Positions 8,547 to 16,127 of a DNA stretch of 33,517 bases are shown here, one piece after another. Each line of letters starts with the position of its first letter. The first letter of the stretch is position 1. Source of the stretch: Planctomycetaceae bacterium. Lineage in GTDB: Bacteria > Planctomycetota > Phycisphaerae > Phycisphaerales > SM1A02. The notes under the pieces are model-generated. The model did not search any database and was not told the DNA's origin. It was given only the letters and a program-made list of their open reading frames with translations. The stretch spans positions 1 to 33,517 of the forward strand of contig JAIXVI010000010.1 in NCBI GenBank assembly GCA_027483065.1, read 5' to 3'. The position numbers and the translations under genes were made by a program.

Positions 8547-9359
8547 TCACTCGCCGCACGGTCCCCAGTAGGTGAGAATCGCCGTGAGATCTGCCGCGTC
8601 GACTTCGCCGGATCCATCGATATCCGCGCGTGGATACTTGCCTCCATCGGTTCCCCACGCACTGATGACTGCGGCAAGATCGACCGCATCGATCACCCCT
8701 GTCTCGATCACATCAGCATCGACACAACGAACGCATACCGAGCCGCCTTCGCAGCAATCTGGAATGTTGTTGGCGTTGGTATCGCCGAGCGCGCCGGTGA
8801 GAATCTGCCCGTAATCGACGATGCCGTCGTTGTTGCAGTCGGCGGAGTATTCGATGAGGTAGGAAGGGACCAGCCAACCAAACGAGCAGGTTGTCTCGTC
8901 TTGGATGTCGTTCCAACCATCACTCAGAAAGGCTAAGTACTTCTCATCACCACCAGGGCCGCATTCGGCATGGTCGTTCGGCTCGCCGAAAGCCCATGCT
9001 TCGAACTTCCATGGTTCGCCCGAAACCCAAGTCCAAGACTCCGTGGCGGCTCCGTTGGCGACACTTTGAAATCCACCAAGCGCGGGCCCGAAACCGCCCC
9101 CCCACCCCATTGATGTCTTTGAGAACGCCACGTACACAAAGTTGTGCTCTTCGGACGAAGTCAGACACGCCAGATATCCGCCCGTGTTCTCCGCTTCATT
9201 CCGACAGGCGATCCATGTTGTTCCAGCAGGCACAACACGAACCTCGTACCAATGCCCATTCCCACCATCTTCCACGCGCCACTCGACCGCTTGGCCGCTT
9301 GCGTGCGACGCAACAGCTCCGCCAACCAACGCCACCGCCGCCACCGTTCGAATCTGCAT
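8547..9359 (-). CDS. Secreted C-type-lectin-like protein with dockerin-like calcium repeats
   Basis: The start is ATG 9359-9357, with GGAG about seven bases upstream and a clean signal peptide (MQIRTVAAVALVGGAVASHASGQ, cut near residue 23). The mature part of the 270-residue protein first shows a C-type-lectin-like fold: WIACRNEAENTGGYLA, WTWVSGEPW, an EPN motif in FGEPNDHAECG and WND in DGWNDIQD. EPN and WND are the calcium/sugar-contact motifs in classical lectins. Next come a DCNNDGIVD...DTNANNIPDCCE calcium motif and two dockerin-like segments (VIDAVDLAAVISAWG and DIDGSGEVDAADLTAILTYWG). This architecture is common in secreted Phycisphaerae proteins, where the dockerin-like ends may anchor or fold the protein rather than build cellulosomes. 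The sugar ligand is unknown. It is the last gene of the regulator group. Confidence 0.82.
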   Translation of the reverse strand: MQIRTVAAVALVGGAVASHASGQAVEWRVEDGGNGHWYEVRVVPAGTTWIACRNEAENTGGYLACLTSSEEHNFVYVAFSKTSMGWGGGFGPALGGFQSVANGAATESWTWVSGEPWKFEAWAFGEPNDHAECGPGGDEKYLAFLSDGWNDIQDETTCSFGWLVPSYLIEYSADCNNDGIVDYGQILTGALGDTNANNIPDCCEGGSVCVRCVDADVIETGVIDAVDLAAVISAWGTDGGKYPRADIDGSGEVDAADLTAILTYWGPCGE

Positions 9360-9671
9360 TTCTCGACTCCGTTGAGGTTGACGCTGCGTTTCGACGCAGC
9401 GTGACGCCCCCATGAAGCGCGGCGCGAGGGCCATCGGGAGGATCAATCCAAGAGAAAACGCGATTTTCCCGAAGTGCGGATGAACGCGTGACTTACGCGA
9501 GTTCGGCCGATGATTGAAGTTCGCGGGTGTTGCGGTTGGCCGAGGTGTCGATTCGCTCTCTGGGAGCGACTCGCGAGCGTCCTCTATCGCTCTCCAAAGT
9601 CGCTCGACCTCTGCAGCGCTGAGCGCGGGAAAGCCCGGTGCGCTGCGCTCCGAACTGCGTCGACTAGGCAT
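9360..9671 (-). other. 304-base gap between sigma factor and lectin gene, with a coupled in-frame leader ORF
   Basis: The sigma-factor stop (9666-9664) overlaps an ATG at 9671-9669 that opens a frame in phase with the lectin gene, with no stop for 104 codons. The first part (ALSAAEVERLWRAIEDARESL) looks like an amphipathic helix and could be genuine coding sequence. The second part is proline/arginine-rich and does not look like a signal peptide. The lectin gene's own start at 9359 is better supported by its ribosome site and signal peptide. The stretch may therefore be a small ORF, a decayed gene or an untranslated leader. A hairpin at 9381-9402 is listed separately. Confidence 0.45.
9381..9402 (-). 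promoter_or_regulatory. Perfect 9-bp hairpin in the leader of the lectin gene
   Basis: ACGCTGCGT and ACGCAGCGT are perfect inverted arms around a four-base loop (TTCG on the + strand, CGAA in the mRNA). It ends 22 bases before the lectin start codon and just upstream of its GGAG. There is no T tract, so it is unlikely to be a terminator; an mRNA stability or translational control element is possible. Confidence 0.5.
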
Positions 9672-10383
9672 CGAACCCGTCCGTCAATCGTTCGACTTCG
9701 CGGTCGAGTTCGCTCTCACGAATCCCATCCTCACGCAGAATCTTGCGCAGTTCCGCTCGAACACGACGAACGACGCGTCGAGTTGCGACCGCGAGTTGCT
9801 CTTCAGACTCACGGCTCGGCGAAAGACCTGCAGAAAGCCGGATCGCCCGATACGAACGACCTTCCAAAACGTGCTGCCGAAAGATCGACCACGCGTCGAG
9901 CCTGGTTTCTACGTCACCTTGCGCGCCTTCTTCTGCGAGTCCTGCTTCAACGCGTCGACACGCCTCGCCGAACGTTGTACGAACCCACATGCGATCAAAT
10001 GCGCGCTCTGCATCGAGCGCGGAAGCATCCACGTGCGACTCATCGAGCATCATCGAGCTCGAGCGCGCATCGCGCGCGCGCCTGCGCCACAACTCACGAA
10101 TGTGCGCTGAAACACCATGCATCAGCCACTTTCGCAAGGAAAGTCCGCTCGCGAGCCAACGTGCGAGATAGTCCTCTTCGCCGAATCGGCGCGCGAAAAA
10201 GTCATGCACGATGTCATCCGCTTCGCCAAGCACCGAAACTCGCGCGCCTTGGACGTACGCCACGAGCGCGGCGCGACTTCGCATCATCACGTGGGTGCGA
10301 ACTGCGACAAGGCCAACATCGCCTCGAGCAAGTTCTTCTTCGATCCAAGTTCGATGCGTTGATGGAAAATGCTCGACCGACAT
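9664..10383 (-). CDS. ECF-type RNA polymerase sigma factor
   Basis: The 239-residue protein has the two-domain layout of extracytoplasmic-function sigma factors. A region 2 core lies at about residues 32-105 (GEADDIVHDFFARRF, then LRKWLMHGVSAHIRELWRRR). A region 4 end lies at about 160-215 (WSIFRQHVLEGRSYRAIRLSAGLSPSRESEEQLAVATRRVVRRVRAEL), where RSYRAIRLSAGLS stands in place of the usual SYxEIAxxLGIS helix-turn-helix. The region is divergent, so promoter recognition is probably specialised. It starts 39 bases after the NtrC-type regulator stop and runs on toward the lectin gene. No membrane anti-sigma gene follows; control could be exerted by the upstream genes instead. The ECF assignment is fairly secure, the subgroup unknown. 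Confidence 0.75.
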   Translation of the reverse strand: MSVEHFPSTHRTWIEEELARGDVGLVAVRTHVMMRSRAALVAYVQGARVSVLGEADDIVHDFFARRFGEEDYLARWLASGLSLRKWLMHGVSAHIRELWRRRARDARSSSMMLDESHVDASALDAERAFDRMWVRTTFGEACRRVEAGLAEEGAQGDVETRLDAWSIFRQHVLEGRSYRAIRLSAGLSPSRESEEQLAVATRRVVRRVRAELRKILREDGIRESELDREVERLTDGFDA

Positions 10384-10422
10384 AAGAAACTCGGCTGTGT
10401 ATCGCGAGAAACGCGGGCTTCG

Positions 10423-11808
10423 TCACTTGAGTCCGTATTCCTTCAGCTTTCGGTAGAGCGTTCGTTCACCGATTCCGAGCATCTGCGCGGTCAACTCGCG
10501 ATTTCCCTGCGTCATCGCGAGCGTCTGGCGAATCGCTTCTTTCTCAAGCTTGTCGAGTCCAACGCCCGCGAGGCCCGCGCGCGATTGCGCATGGCCTTCG
10601 GCGGCATCGTCGCCCGCACGAATCTCATTTGGAATGTCGCGCACGTCAATCGTGTCGCCTTGCGCCATCACGACCATGCGGTGCATGAGTTGGAAAACTT
10701 CGCGCACGTTGCCTGGCCAGTCGTAGGCCACCAGGCGCATGAGTGCAGGCTGCGTCACCGTTGGGCGTGTGCGACCGAGTTCCGCGGAGTACTTGCCAAT
10801 CGCGTGATTCACGAGAAGCGGAATATCTTCGCGTCGCTCGCGCAACGGCGGAATGTGGATCTCCGCGCCCTTTAAGCGGAAGTAGAGATCCTCTCGGAAT
10901 TGCCCGTCTGAAACCGCCTTCTTGAGATCGCGATTGGTGGCGCTCACCAACCGTACATCGATCTTCTTCGGCTCGTTTGCACCAAGGCGCACGATGTCAC
11001 CAGTTTCGAGAACGCGCAGAAGTTTCGGCTGCATCGAGAGCGGCATATCGCCGATTTCATCGAGGAAAACCGTGCCTTTGTCTGCATACTCAAAGACGCC
11101 TTCGCGATCCTTGTCAGCGCCGGTGAAGGCACCACGCACGTGACCGAACAGTTGATCTTCGAGCAAACTCTCGGCCTGTCCCGCTGCGTTAAACGTGACG
11201 TATCGGCGCGACGCGCGCTTCGAGGCTTTGTGTAGCGCCGCTGCGACGAGTTCCTTCCCCGTACCTGATTCACCAGTCACAAGCACCGCGAGATTGCTCG
11301 GCGCGAGCTGCTTGACCATTTGAATGACCGCGCGCATCGCGGGGCTTTCACCGATGATGCCTTCAAATCCAAACGCGGCGTCGACTTGTCCCTTCAGCGC
11401 TTCGTTTTGGCTGCGCAGCATCACAGTTTCGGCAGCGCGATGCACCAGATTGCGCAACACCACAAGGTCCACCGGCTTCTCGATGAAGTCGTACGCGCCA
11501 CCTTGTAATGCCTTCTTCGCGGTCGGAATATCGCCATGCGCTGTGACCATGATGGTCTCCGCGTGTGGCTGTTCCTTCCGTGCAAGCGCGAGCACGTCGA
11601 GCCCAGCGGTCTCTGTTTCCATCACGAGATCGGTCACGACAACATCAAAGTGTCCGTGCAGAAGCTCGTCTTTCGCTGCGGCCAACGAGTGCACGATCGT
11701 GCACACGTGTCCGGGCTTTCGAAGCGTGTCGGCCATCGCTTCAGCGTGATCGCGCTCATCATCGACCACGAGAACCTGCGCTCGGATTTGGTGCGTTGCC
11801 TCCGTCAC
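10423..11808 (-). CDS. NtrC-family sigma-54-dependent response regulator
   Basis: I start at GTG 11808-11806, which overlaps the stop of the upstream lipoprotein gene as GTGA, giving 461 residues. Domains in order: receiver at 10-125 with acidic VDDE, phospho-acceptor D60 (VVVTD), T89 and K111; AAA+ at about 150-380 with Walker A GESGTGKE (179-186), an intact GAFTGA loop (226-231) that contacts sigma-54, Walker B GTVFLDE (245-251), and SATN and REDLYFRL; and a Fis-type helix-turn-helix at about 420-458 (GNRELTAQMLGIGERTLYRKL). Phosphorylation would license ATP-driven opening of sigma-54 promoters. No partner histidine kinase is in the window. The catalytic set is complete, so it should be an active activator. 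Confidence 0.93.
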   Translation of the reverse strand: MTEATHQIRAQVLVVDDERDHAEAMADTLRKPGHVCTIVHSLAAAKDELLHGHFDVVVTDLVMETETAGLDVLALARKEQPHAETIMVTAHGDIPTAKKALQGGAYDFIEKPVDLVVLRNLVHRAAETVMLRSQNEALKGQVDAAFGFEGIIGESPAMRAVIQMVKQLAPSNLAVLVTGESGTGKELVAAALHKASKRASRRYVTFNAAGQAESLLEDQLFGHVRGAFTGADKDREGVFEYADKGTVFLDEIGDMPLSMQPKLLRVLETGDIVRLGANEPKKIDVRLVSATNRDLKKAVSDGQFREDLYFRLKGAEIHIPPLRERREDIPLLVNHAIGKYSAELGRTRPTVTQPALMRLVAYDWPGNVREVFQLMHRMVVMAQGDTIDVRDIPNEIRAGDDAAEGHAQSRAGLAGVGLDKLEKEAIRQTLAMTQGNRELTAQMLGIGERTLYRKLKEYGLK

Positions 11809-13544
11809 TCGTCCGTCTCCTTTGCATCCGAGTCGCTCTTCGAAGCGTTCCCACGCGGCTTCAACGGGCTTCCATCGACGCACCCCTTCGCGACGATCGG
11901 CGGCGCATCATCGGCGACTGGACGAATCACGCCGAAACCCGAGGATGCCGCGACGTACGCAACTCCTCCGCCAACGCGATTTGGATAAAGCGCGATCATC
12001 GGGCCGTTGAGACGAATGAAGTCGCTGAGTGCGATTTGCTTCGTCAGCGGATCAAACTCGATCACGTCGATACCGCCAGTGTGTCCAATCCAGACTTTGC
12101 CATCCGCGAGTGCGAGCGTCGAAACTTCGGCGCCACCAGTTGGCTCATGCGTTTGTGAGCGCTCGCCGAATGAGAACGTCACCAATTTGCGATCTTCGCT
12201 CGTTGTGGCGGTTCCCCACGAGGCTTCGACCGAAAACTCCGGGCGATCCGGCGAAGCGATCGGACGCTGCGTCAACTCAGCTTCTTCGCCGATCAAGTAC
12301 ATCCACGAGCCTTCGCTGCTCGCCGCAAGAATGCGACGTCGATCGGTGACGGAAACGTCGAGTCGGCCTGGTACGCGTTCGACCGCGTAGAACGTGTCGC
12401 CTGGCGCATCACCTTCAGGGAGATACCGGTAGAGCGAACGACCGAAGGTGCCACACACCGCGAATCGATTGCGCTGCACCTTGGCGATGTCAATCGCACC
12501 GCGCACGGGTACGGAAAGCGTGGCACCGAGACGAAACTTTGGCTGAGGCTTCGTCGGCGCACCGTTCTGGTCAAGCTCGTTCTGGAGTTCGCTTCCGCTT
12601 GGCTCCGCTGCATCGACGGCTGGCTCGAGCTTCCACGTCGAAACTTCGAAGTCGTTGATCGCAAAGAATCGATCATCGAAGCTGCGTACGTTGTGCACGA
12701 CTCCTCGAAGACCACTCGACGAGATCTCGCGGAAATCGCGGCTCATCAAGCCAACTTGCGCTCCCTCAGAAGCCTGCAACAAGAATCCGTAACCGCCGCC
12801 CCACTCTTCGGACATCGCAAAGAGTTTGTTCGCAGCTCCAAGATAATGCGCGTCCTCAAGTCGGAGGATGCGGCGGCCGACGCAGCCGACTGGACCACCA
12901 TCCGCATCGACGATGCACTCGACGGTGCGTCCCGCGAGGAATGCAGTCGGGGGCGCGGGCGGAATCGGCTTGCCATCTTCATCGAGGTGTTCGCCGATCG
13001 CTTTCGCGTCGGTGAGTCGAATTGCGCCACCCACACCACCGACGTACGGCTCGCCCTTGATGTCCGCCACGACGCGCGGCTCGAGCCCAAGTTCCGCAAT
13101 GCCCCAGCGACGTTTCACCACAGGAATCCGCACGACGGTGATGTCGACTTCAACGACCTGATCGCCTTCGAGTACGACGTACAGCAACTTGCCAATGCGG
13201 ACGAAGTCCTGCACGTGTCCGGTCGTTCCGCGCGGGGCGAGTTCGAGTTCCGTCAGTTTCGTTCCGCTCTGTGCATCGAGAAAGAGCATGCGGTTCGCGA
13301 ACGCTTGGTACCAGATACCCGCATCGATCTCGGCCTTTCGATGCACTCCGCCGAAGCTGCTCACAACCCGCATCGACTTTGGCACCGGCGGCAACTTCGC
13401 TTCGTCCTCATCGACGACGGGAGTCCCGGGGGGCGCGGTCGTGCAACCCGGGGTCGTCAACAGCGCAATCGAGCAGCCGAAGACAGCGCAGCCGAGAAAG
13501 ATCGCGCGAACGAATCGAAGTGGTCGCAAACTTTGCCAAGCCAT
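11805..13544 (-). CDS. Beta-propeller-like outer lipoprotein of unknown function
   Basis: The start is ATG 13544-13542: the protein begins MAWQSLRPLRFVRAIF and has a lipoprotein signal ending LLTTPGC (C38 or close). The 579-residue product is a series of short beta-stranded units with recurring glycine/aspartate turns (GKLLYVVLEGDQVVEVD, GEPYVGGVGGAIRLTD, DGKVWIGHTGGIDVIEFD, GGGVAYVAASSGFGVI). This is typical of a WD40/PQQ-like beta-propeller and reads as a sensor or scaffold rather than an enzyme; I see no catalytic motif. Its stop overlaps the NtrC-type regulator start (GTGA), so the two are co-translated. That suggests, but does not prove, a sensory link. A TPR gene diverges 41 bases upstream. 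Confidence 0.7.
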   Translation of the reverse strand: MAWQSLRPLRFVRAIFLGCAVFGCSIALLTTPGCTTAPPGTPVVDEDEAKLPPVPKSMRVVSSFGGVHRKAEIDAGIWYQAFANRMLFLDAQSGTKLTELELAPRGTTGHVQDFVRIGKLLYVVLEGDQVVEVDITVVRIPVVKRRWGIAELGLEPRVVADIKGEPYVGGVGGAIRLTDAKAIGEHLDEDGKPIPPAPPTAFLAGRTVECIVDADGGPVGCVGRRILRLEDAHYLGAANKLFAMSEEWGGGYGFLLQASEGAQVGLMSRDFREISSSGLRGVVHNVRSFDDRFFAINDFEVSTWKLEPAVDAAEPSGSELQNELDQNGAPTKPQPKFRLGATLSVPVRGAIDIAKVQRNRFAVCGTFGRSLYRYLPEGDAPGDTFYAVERVPGRLDVSVTDRRRILAASSEGSWMYLIGEEAELTQRPIASPDRPEFSVEASWGTATTSEDRKLVTFSFGERSQTHEPTGGAEVSTLALADGKVWIGHTGGIDVIEFDPLTKQIALSDFIRLNGPMIALYPNRVGGGVAYVAASSGFGVIRPVADDAPPIVAKGCVDGSPLKPRGNASKSDSDAKETDE

Positions 13545-13585
13545 GGGGCGGTAGAGTACCCGCCTGCCCCGATCTGGGCCTCCCA

Positions 13586-13909
13586 ATGCAAACCTCTGGC
13601 TCCGAACGACTCTCCAAACTCCTCGCCCTCCACGCCGCCGAGCCCAACGACGGGTTCGTGCTCTACGGCCTTGCGCAGGAGTGCCAAAAACTCGGGCAAT
13701 TCGACGAAGCGATTCGTTGGTACGACCGCGCGATCGACGCCGATCCAAAGCAGTGCTACGCGTTCTTTCATAAGGCGAAGGCGCTCGAAGCGGCCAAACG
13801 AACAAGTGAAATCGCCGCAGTTTTGCGGGCTGGGCTGGTTCGCGCCCGATCGGTCGGTGATTTCAAAGCATCAAGTGAAATTCAAGGGTATCTCGACGAG
13901 ATCGAATGA
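13586..13909 (+). CDS. Small tetratricopeptide-repeat protein
   Basis: This 107-residue protein begins at ATG 13586. TPR-type helices are visible: residues about 20-53 (DGFVLYGLAQECQKLGQFDE, then AIRWYDRAIDADPKQ) form one clear unit, and CYAFFHKAKALEAAKRT a second, followed by a weaker third helix pair. There is no signal peptide, so it is a cytoplasmic adaptor. It is divergent from the propeller lipoprotein, and 158 bases separate it from the histone-like gene on the same strand. Its partner is unknown. Confidence 0.75.
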   Translation: MQTSGSERLSKLLALHAAEPNDGFVLYGLAQECQKLGQFDEAIRWYDRAIDADPKQCYAFFHKAKALEAAKRTSEIAAVLRAGLVRARSVGDFKASSEIQGYLDEIE

Positions 13910-14067
13910 TCCGTCTCGTTTGCTGAGTGCGTGTGATGGACCTTGTTGGAAGCCGTCGAACCGATGACGGAACACCTGTGACGGAAACCGTGCGCCGCGT
14001 CCGCGCACGCGGCATCGCAGGAACAACTGAGATTTACGCGGCCAGCGCCGCAAGAAAGTGAGCGGTG

Positions 14068-14628
14068 ATGGCAAAGTCGACACGAGCAACGAAGTCGAAG
14101 AAGGCAGCGAAGAAAGTCGCGAAGAAGGCGGCGAAGAAGACGGCCACAAAGGTCGTGAAGAAGGCTTCCCCAAAGACCGCGAAGAAGGTCGCGAAGAAGG
14201 TTGCACGAAAGAGTGCACCGAAGACTTCGACGAAGACTTCGACGAAAGCGCCAAAGAAAGCCGCTCGAGCCGCCGCGTCCACGCAGCGAACACGAGCGAC
14301 CTCGATCGCTGCAATCGCGCCCGTCGGCAAAGGCGATTCGTCGGAAATCATGAAGTGGGAACTCATGATGGAAGACGGCACGAGCGTGATCGTGAACGCG
14401 TCTGCTGCACAAACGATCGGGCTTGGAGTGAACGGCGCCTGGAATGCGACCGTTGCCTCCAAACTCGCGGCCGCAGAAGACGATCAGCGCGCGTTCACCG
14501 CCGCGATGCAACTCCTCGCGCAAGGGAAAACTGCTTGGACGAAGGCGAAATTGCTTCAAAGACTTGGCGGTGACGTGCGCGCAAAGCGCACTGTTGCGGC
14601 GCTCGTCGAAAGCGGATGGGTACGCTGA
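14068..14628 (+). CDS. Lysine/alanine-rich histone H1-like protein with a small C-terminal domain
   Basis: From ATG 14068 (GTG 14065 is adjacent) the product is 186 residues. Residues 2-75 are a basic array of AKK/KKVAKKA/TSTK-type repeats, resembling bacterial histone H1-like tails and the C-tails of long HU proteins, which bind DNA without sequence specificity. Residues about 100-186 form a separate domain (MKWELMMEDGTSVIVNASAA, then a helical AKLLQRLGGDVRAKRTVAALVESGWVR end that resembles a winged-helix edge). The likely role is nucleoid compaction or regulation. The repeat DNA leaves several other frames open, which are shadows. Its stop lies inside the start region of the rhodanese gene (13-base overlap). 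Confidence 0.75.
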   Translation: MAKSTRATKSKKAAKKVAKKAAKKTATKVVKKASPKTAKKVAKKVARKSAPKTSTKTSTKAPKKAARAAASTQRTRATSIAAIAPVGKGDSSEIMKWELMMEDGTSVIVNASAAQTIGLGVNGAWNATVASKLAAAEDDQRAFTAAMQLLAQGKTAWTKAKLLQRLGGDVRAKRTVAALVESGWVR

Positions 14629-15065
14629 ATGGCGACGCTCCCGCTCGCAAGCACACAACGGAAGCACCACCCTTGACCGGATTGAATCAACACGGACTCC
14701 CTGCGGGATATCCGCACCGCCCGGAGGACGAAACAACTCCGCGCGAACTCGCTCAATTCTTGCGCGACGCCAGTGCTTCGCGCCCCTTCATCCTCGACGT
14801 GCGGACACAGCCCGAGTGGGACATCTGCCGACTTGAGCACGCGCGGCTCGTTCCGCTTCAAGAACTTGAAGCGCGGCTCGATGAACTCAAGGCAGAACTC
14901 GACGACGACTTGGATCGCCGCGTGGTTGTGCACTGTCATCACGGACGCCGAAGCCTCACCGCGACGTACATGCTGCGCGCTGCGGGTTTCACGAATGTCA
15001 CGAGCCTCGCGGGCGGAATTCACCTTTGGTCGCTCGATATCGATCCGAGTGTTCCAACCTACTAG
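14616..15065 (+). CDS. Rhodanese-domain protein
   Basis: This 149-residue single-domain rhodanese shows the entry motif FILDVRTQPEWDICRLEHA (58-76), the active-site loop VVVHCHHGRRS with C107 as the sulfur-carrying cysteine, and the closing motif SLAGGIHLWSLDID. The six-residue loop CHHGRR fits single-domain sulfurtransferases, so it is predicted to be active in persulfide transfer. ATG 14616 overlaps the histone-like gene by 13 bases, and about 40 residues precede the domain. A later start, for example TTG near 14674, is possible. CdsA follows after 64 bases. The linkage to lipid synthesis looks like shared transcription, not shared function. Confidence 0.85.
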   Translation: MGTLNGDAPARKHTTEAPPLTGLNQHGLPAGYPHRPEDETTPRELAQFLRDASASRPFILDVRTQPEWDICRLEHARLVPLQELEARLDELKAELDDDLDRRVVVHCHHGRRSLTATYMLRAAGFTNVTSLAGGIHLWSLDIDPSVPTY

Positions 15066-15085
15066 TGTGCCGACCTACTAGGGTG
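15054..15085. repeat. 16-base duplication spanning the rhodanese stop codon
   Basis: CCAACCTACTAGTGTG is followed directly by CCGACCTACTAGGGTG (14 of 16 identical). The first copy contains the TAG stop; the second puts another TAG in the next frame. It looks like a recent local duplication. Confidence 0.75.
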
Positions 15086-15129
15086 ATTGCAGCGAGCGAC
15101 TGCGGGTTGATCAGGAAGGTTCGAACGCG

Positions 15130-16005
15130 ATGCTTTGGCAACGACTCATCACTGGCCCGCTTCTGATCGCGCTGATTTTGGCCGTCGTTTGGTTCGACGC
15201 TTCGCTCGATGCGTGGTCTGCTGCACGCGGATTGCCACCAGGGCTCTTACTCTTCGGTTTTGCATGCGTCCTCGCACTCCTGATCGCGCGTGAAATCGTT
15301 GCGTTCTTGCGCGGTGCAGGACTTTCAGCGAGCCTCTTCGCAGCATCGATCGCGGCGCTCCTCGGTCTCGTGGGAACTTCACTCAGCGCGCTCGCTCCCA
15401 CAAGCGTCGGCGTTTCGGGTGTGCTTTCGACGGCACTCGCCGCGATGCTTGTGACGGCGCTTTTGCGTATGGCCCGCGAGCGTGATCCGAAAGGCGCACT
15501 TGCGCTCGCGGGCGGCACGCTTCTCGCAGGGATCTATGGCGGAGTGTTGCTGGGATTCTGGATGCTCGTCCGTCTTGAGCACTCGCCATGGATTCTCGTC
15601 GGCGCGATTCTCACCACAAAGTCGTGCGACATCGGTGCGTACTTCACCGGCATGTCCATCGGCCGCCACAAGATGATCCCGTGGCTGTCACCAAAGAAAA
15701 CGTGGGAAGGCCTCGCAGGCGGCATCATCGTCGCCACCGCTGTCGGCGCAGGACTCGCGCACCTTTCCGCGCGCTGCGAATCGCCCGCCGATCAGATTCC
15801 GATGTGGGTCGGCGCACTCGGTGGCGCGCTCGTTGCGGTCGTTGGCCAAGCGGGCGACCTCGCAGAGAGCGCGTTCAAACGCGACTCCGGCCTGAAAGAT
15901 TCTGGTCGCATACTGCCGGGAATGGGCGGGGTGCTCGATGTGCTCGATAGCCCGCTTTTCACCGGCCCCGTGGTGTACTGGCTGCTGCGTTTCACGACGA
16001 CGTGA
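15130..16005 (+). CDS. cdsA: Phosphatidate cytidylyltransferase (CDP-diacylglycerol synthase)
   Basis: The 291-residue integral membrane protein starts at ATG 15130, with AGGAAGG ten bases upstream. Seven or so hydrophobic segments run through it. Conserved cytoplasmic motifs are KSCDIGAYFTG (about 160-172), SPKKTWEGLAGG (about 185-200) and the signature region SAFKRDSGLKDSGRILPGMGGVLDVLDS near the C-terminus. It makes CDP-diacylglycerol from CTP and phosphatidate, the branch point of phospholipid synthesis. In the signature, the usual HGG is MGG and the usual DR-D is DV-D. The metal/substrate residues KRD, KD and the final D are kept, so I still expect activity. Confidence 0.9.
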   Translation: MLWQRLITGPLLIALILAVVWFDASLDAWSAARGLPPGLLLFGFACVLALLIAREIVAFLRGAGLSASLFAASIAALLGLVGTSLSALAPTSVGVSGVLSTALAAMLVTALLRMARERDPKGALALAGGTLLAGIYGGVLLGFWMLVRLEHSPWILVGAILTTKSCDIGAYFTGMSIGRHKMIPWLSPKKTWEGLAGGIIVATAVGAGLAHLSARCESPADQIPMWVGALGGALVAVVGQAGDLAESAFKRDSGLKDSGRILPGMGGVLDVLDSPLFTGPVVYWLLRFTTT

Positions 16006-16127
16006 TGCATTCGCGCGCGCCCGACGGCGCGGCGAATCAACACCCTCGATGCCAACGGAAGCCCGAGGCAAAACCCGCAAAACAAGCGCGAAATCAGTTT
16101 GCGCTTCTTGTTACCATCCGACGTTCC

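Noticed and set aside
8881-8904. Possible frameshift in the lectin/dockerin gene because several open frames coincide
   Set aside because: The chosen frame runs unbroken from the signal peptide to the last dockerin segment with all expected motifs, so no frameshift is needed.
13545-13805. 87-codon N-terminal extension of the propeller lipoprotein
   Set aside because: Arginine-rich, overlaps the divergent TPR gene, and would bury the lipoprotein signal peptide.
13994-14013. GCCGCGT/ACGCGGC hairpin before the histone-like gene
   Set aside because: No T tract on either side and competing pairings are possible; GC-rich DNA produces many such stems.
14058-14573. Acidic Glu/Asp-rich 171-codon frame
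   Set aside because: It is the +1 frame of the lysine repeat array; AAG repeats read as GAA/GAG-type codons one base over.
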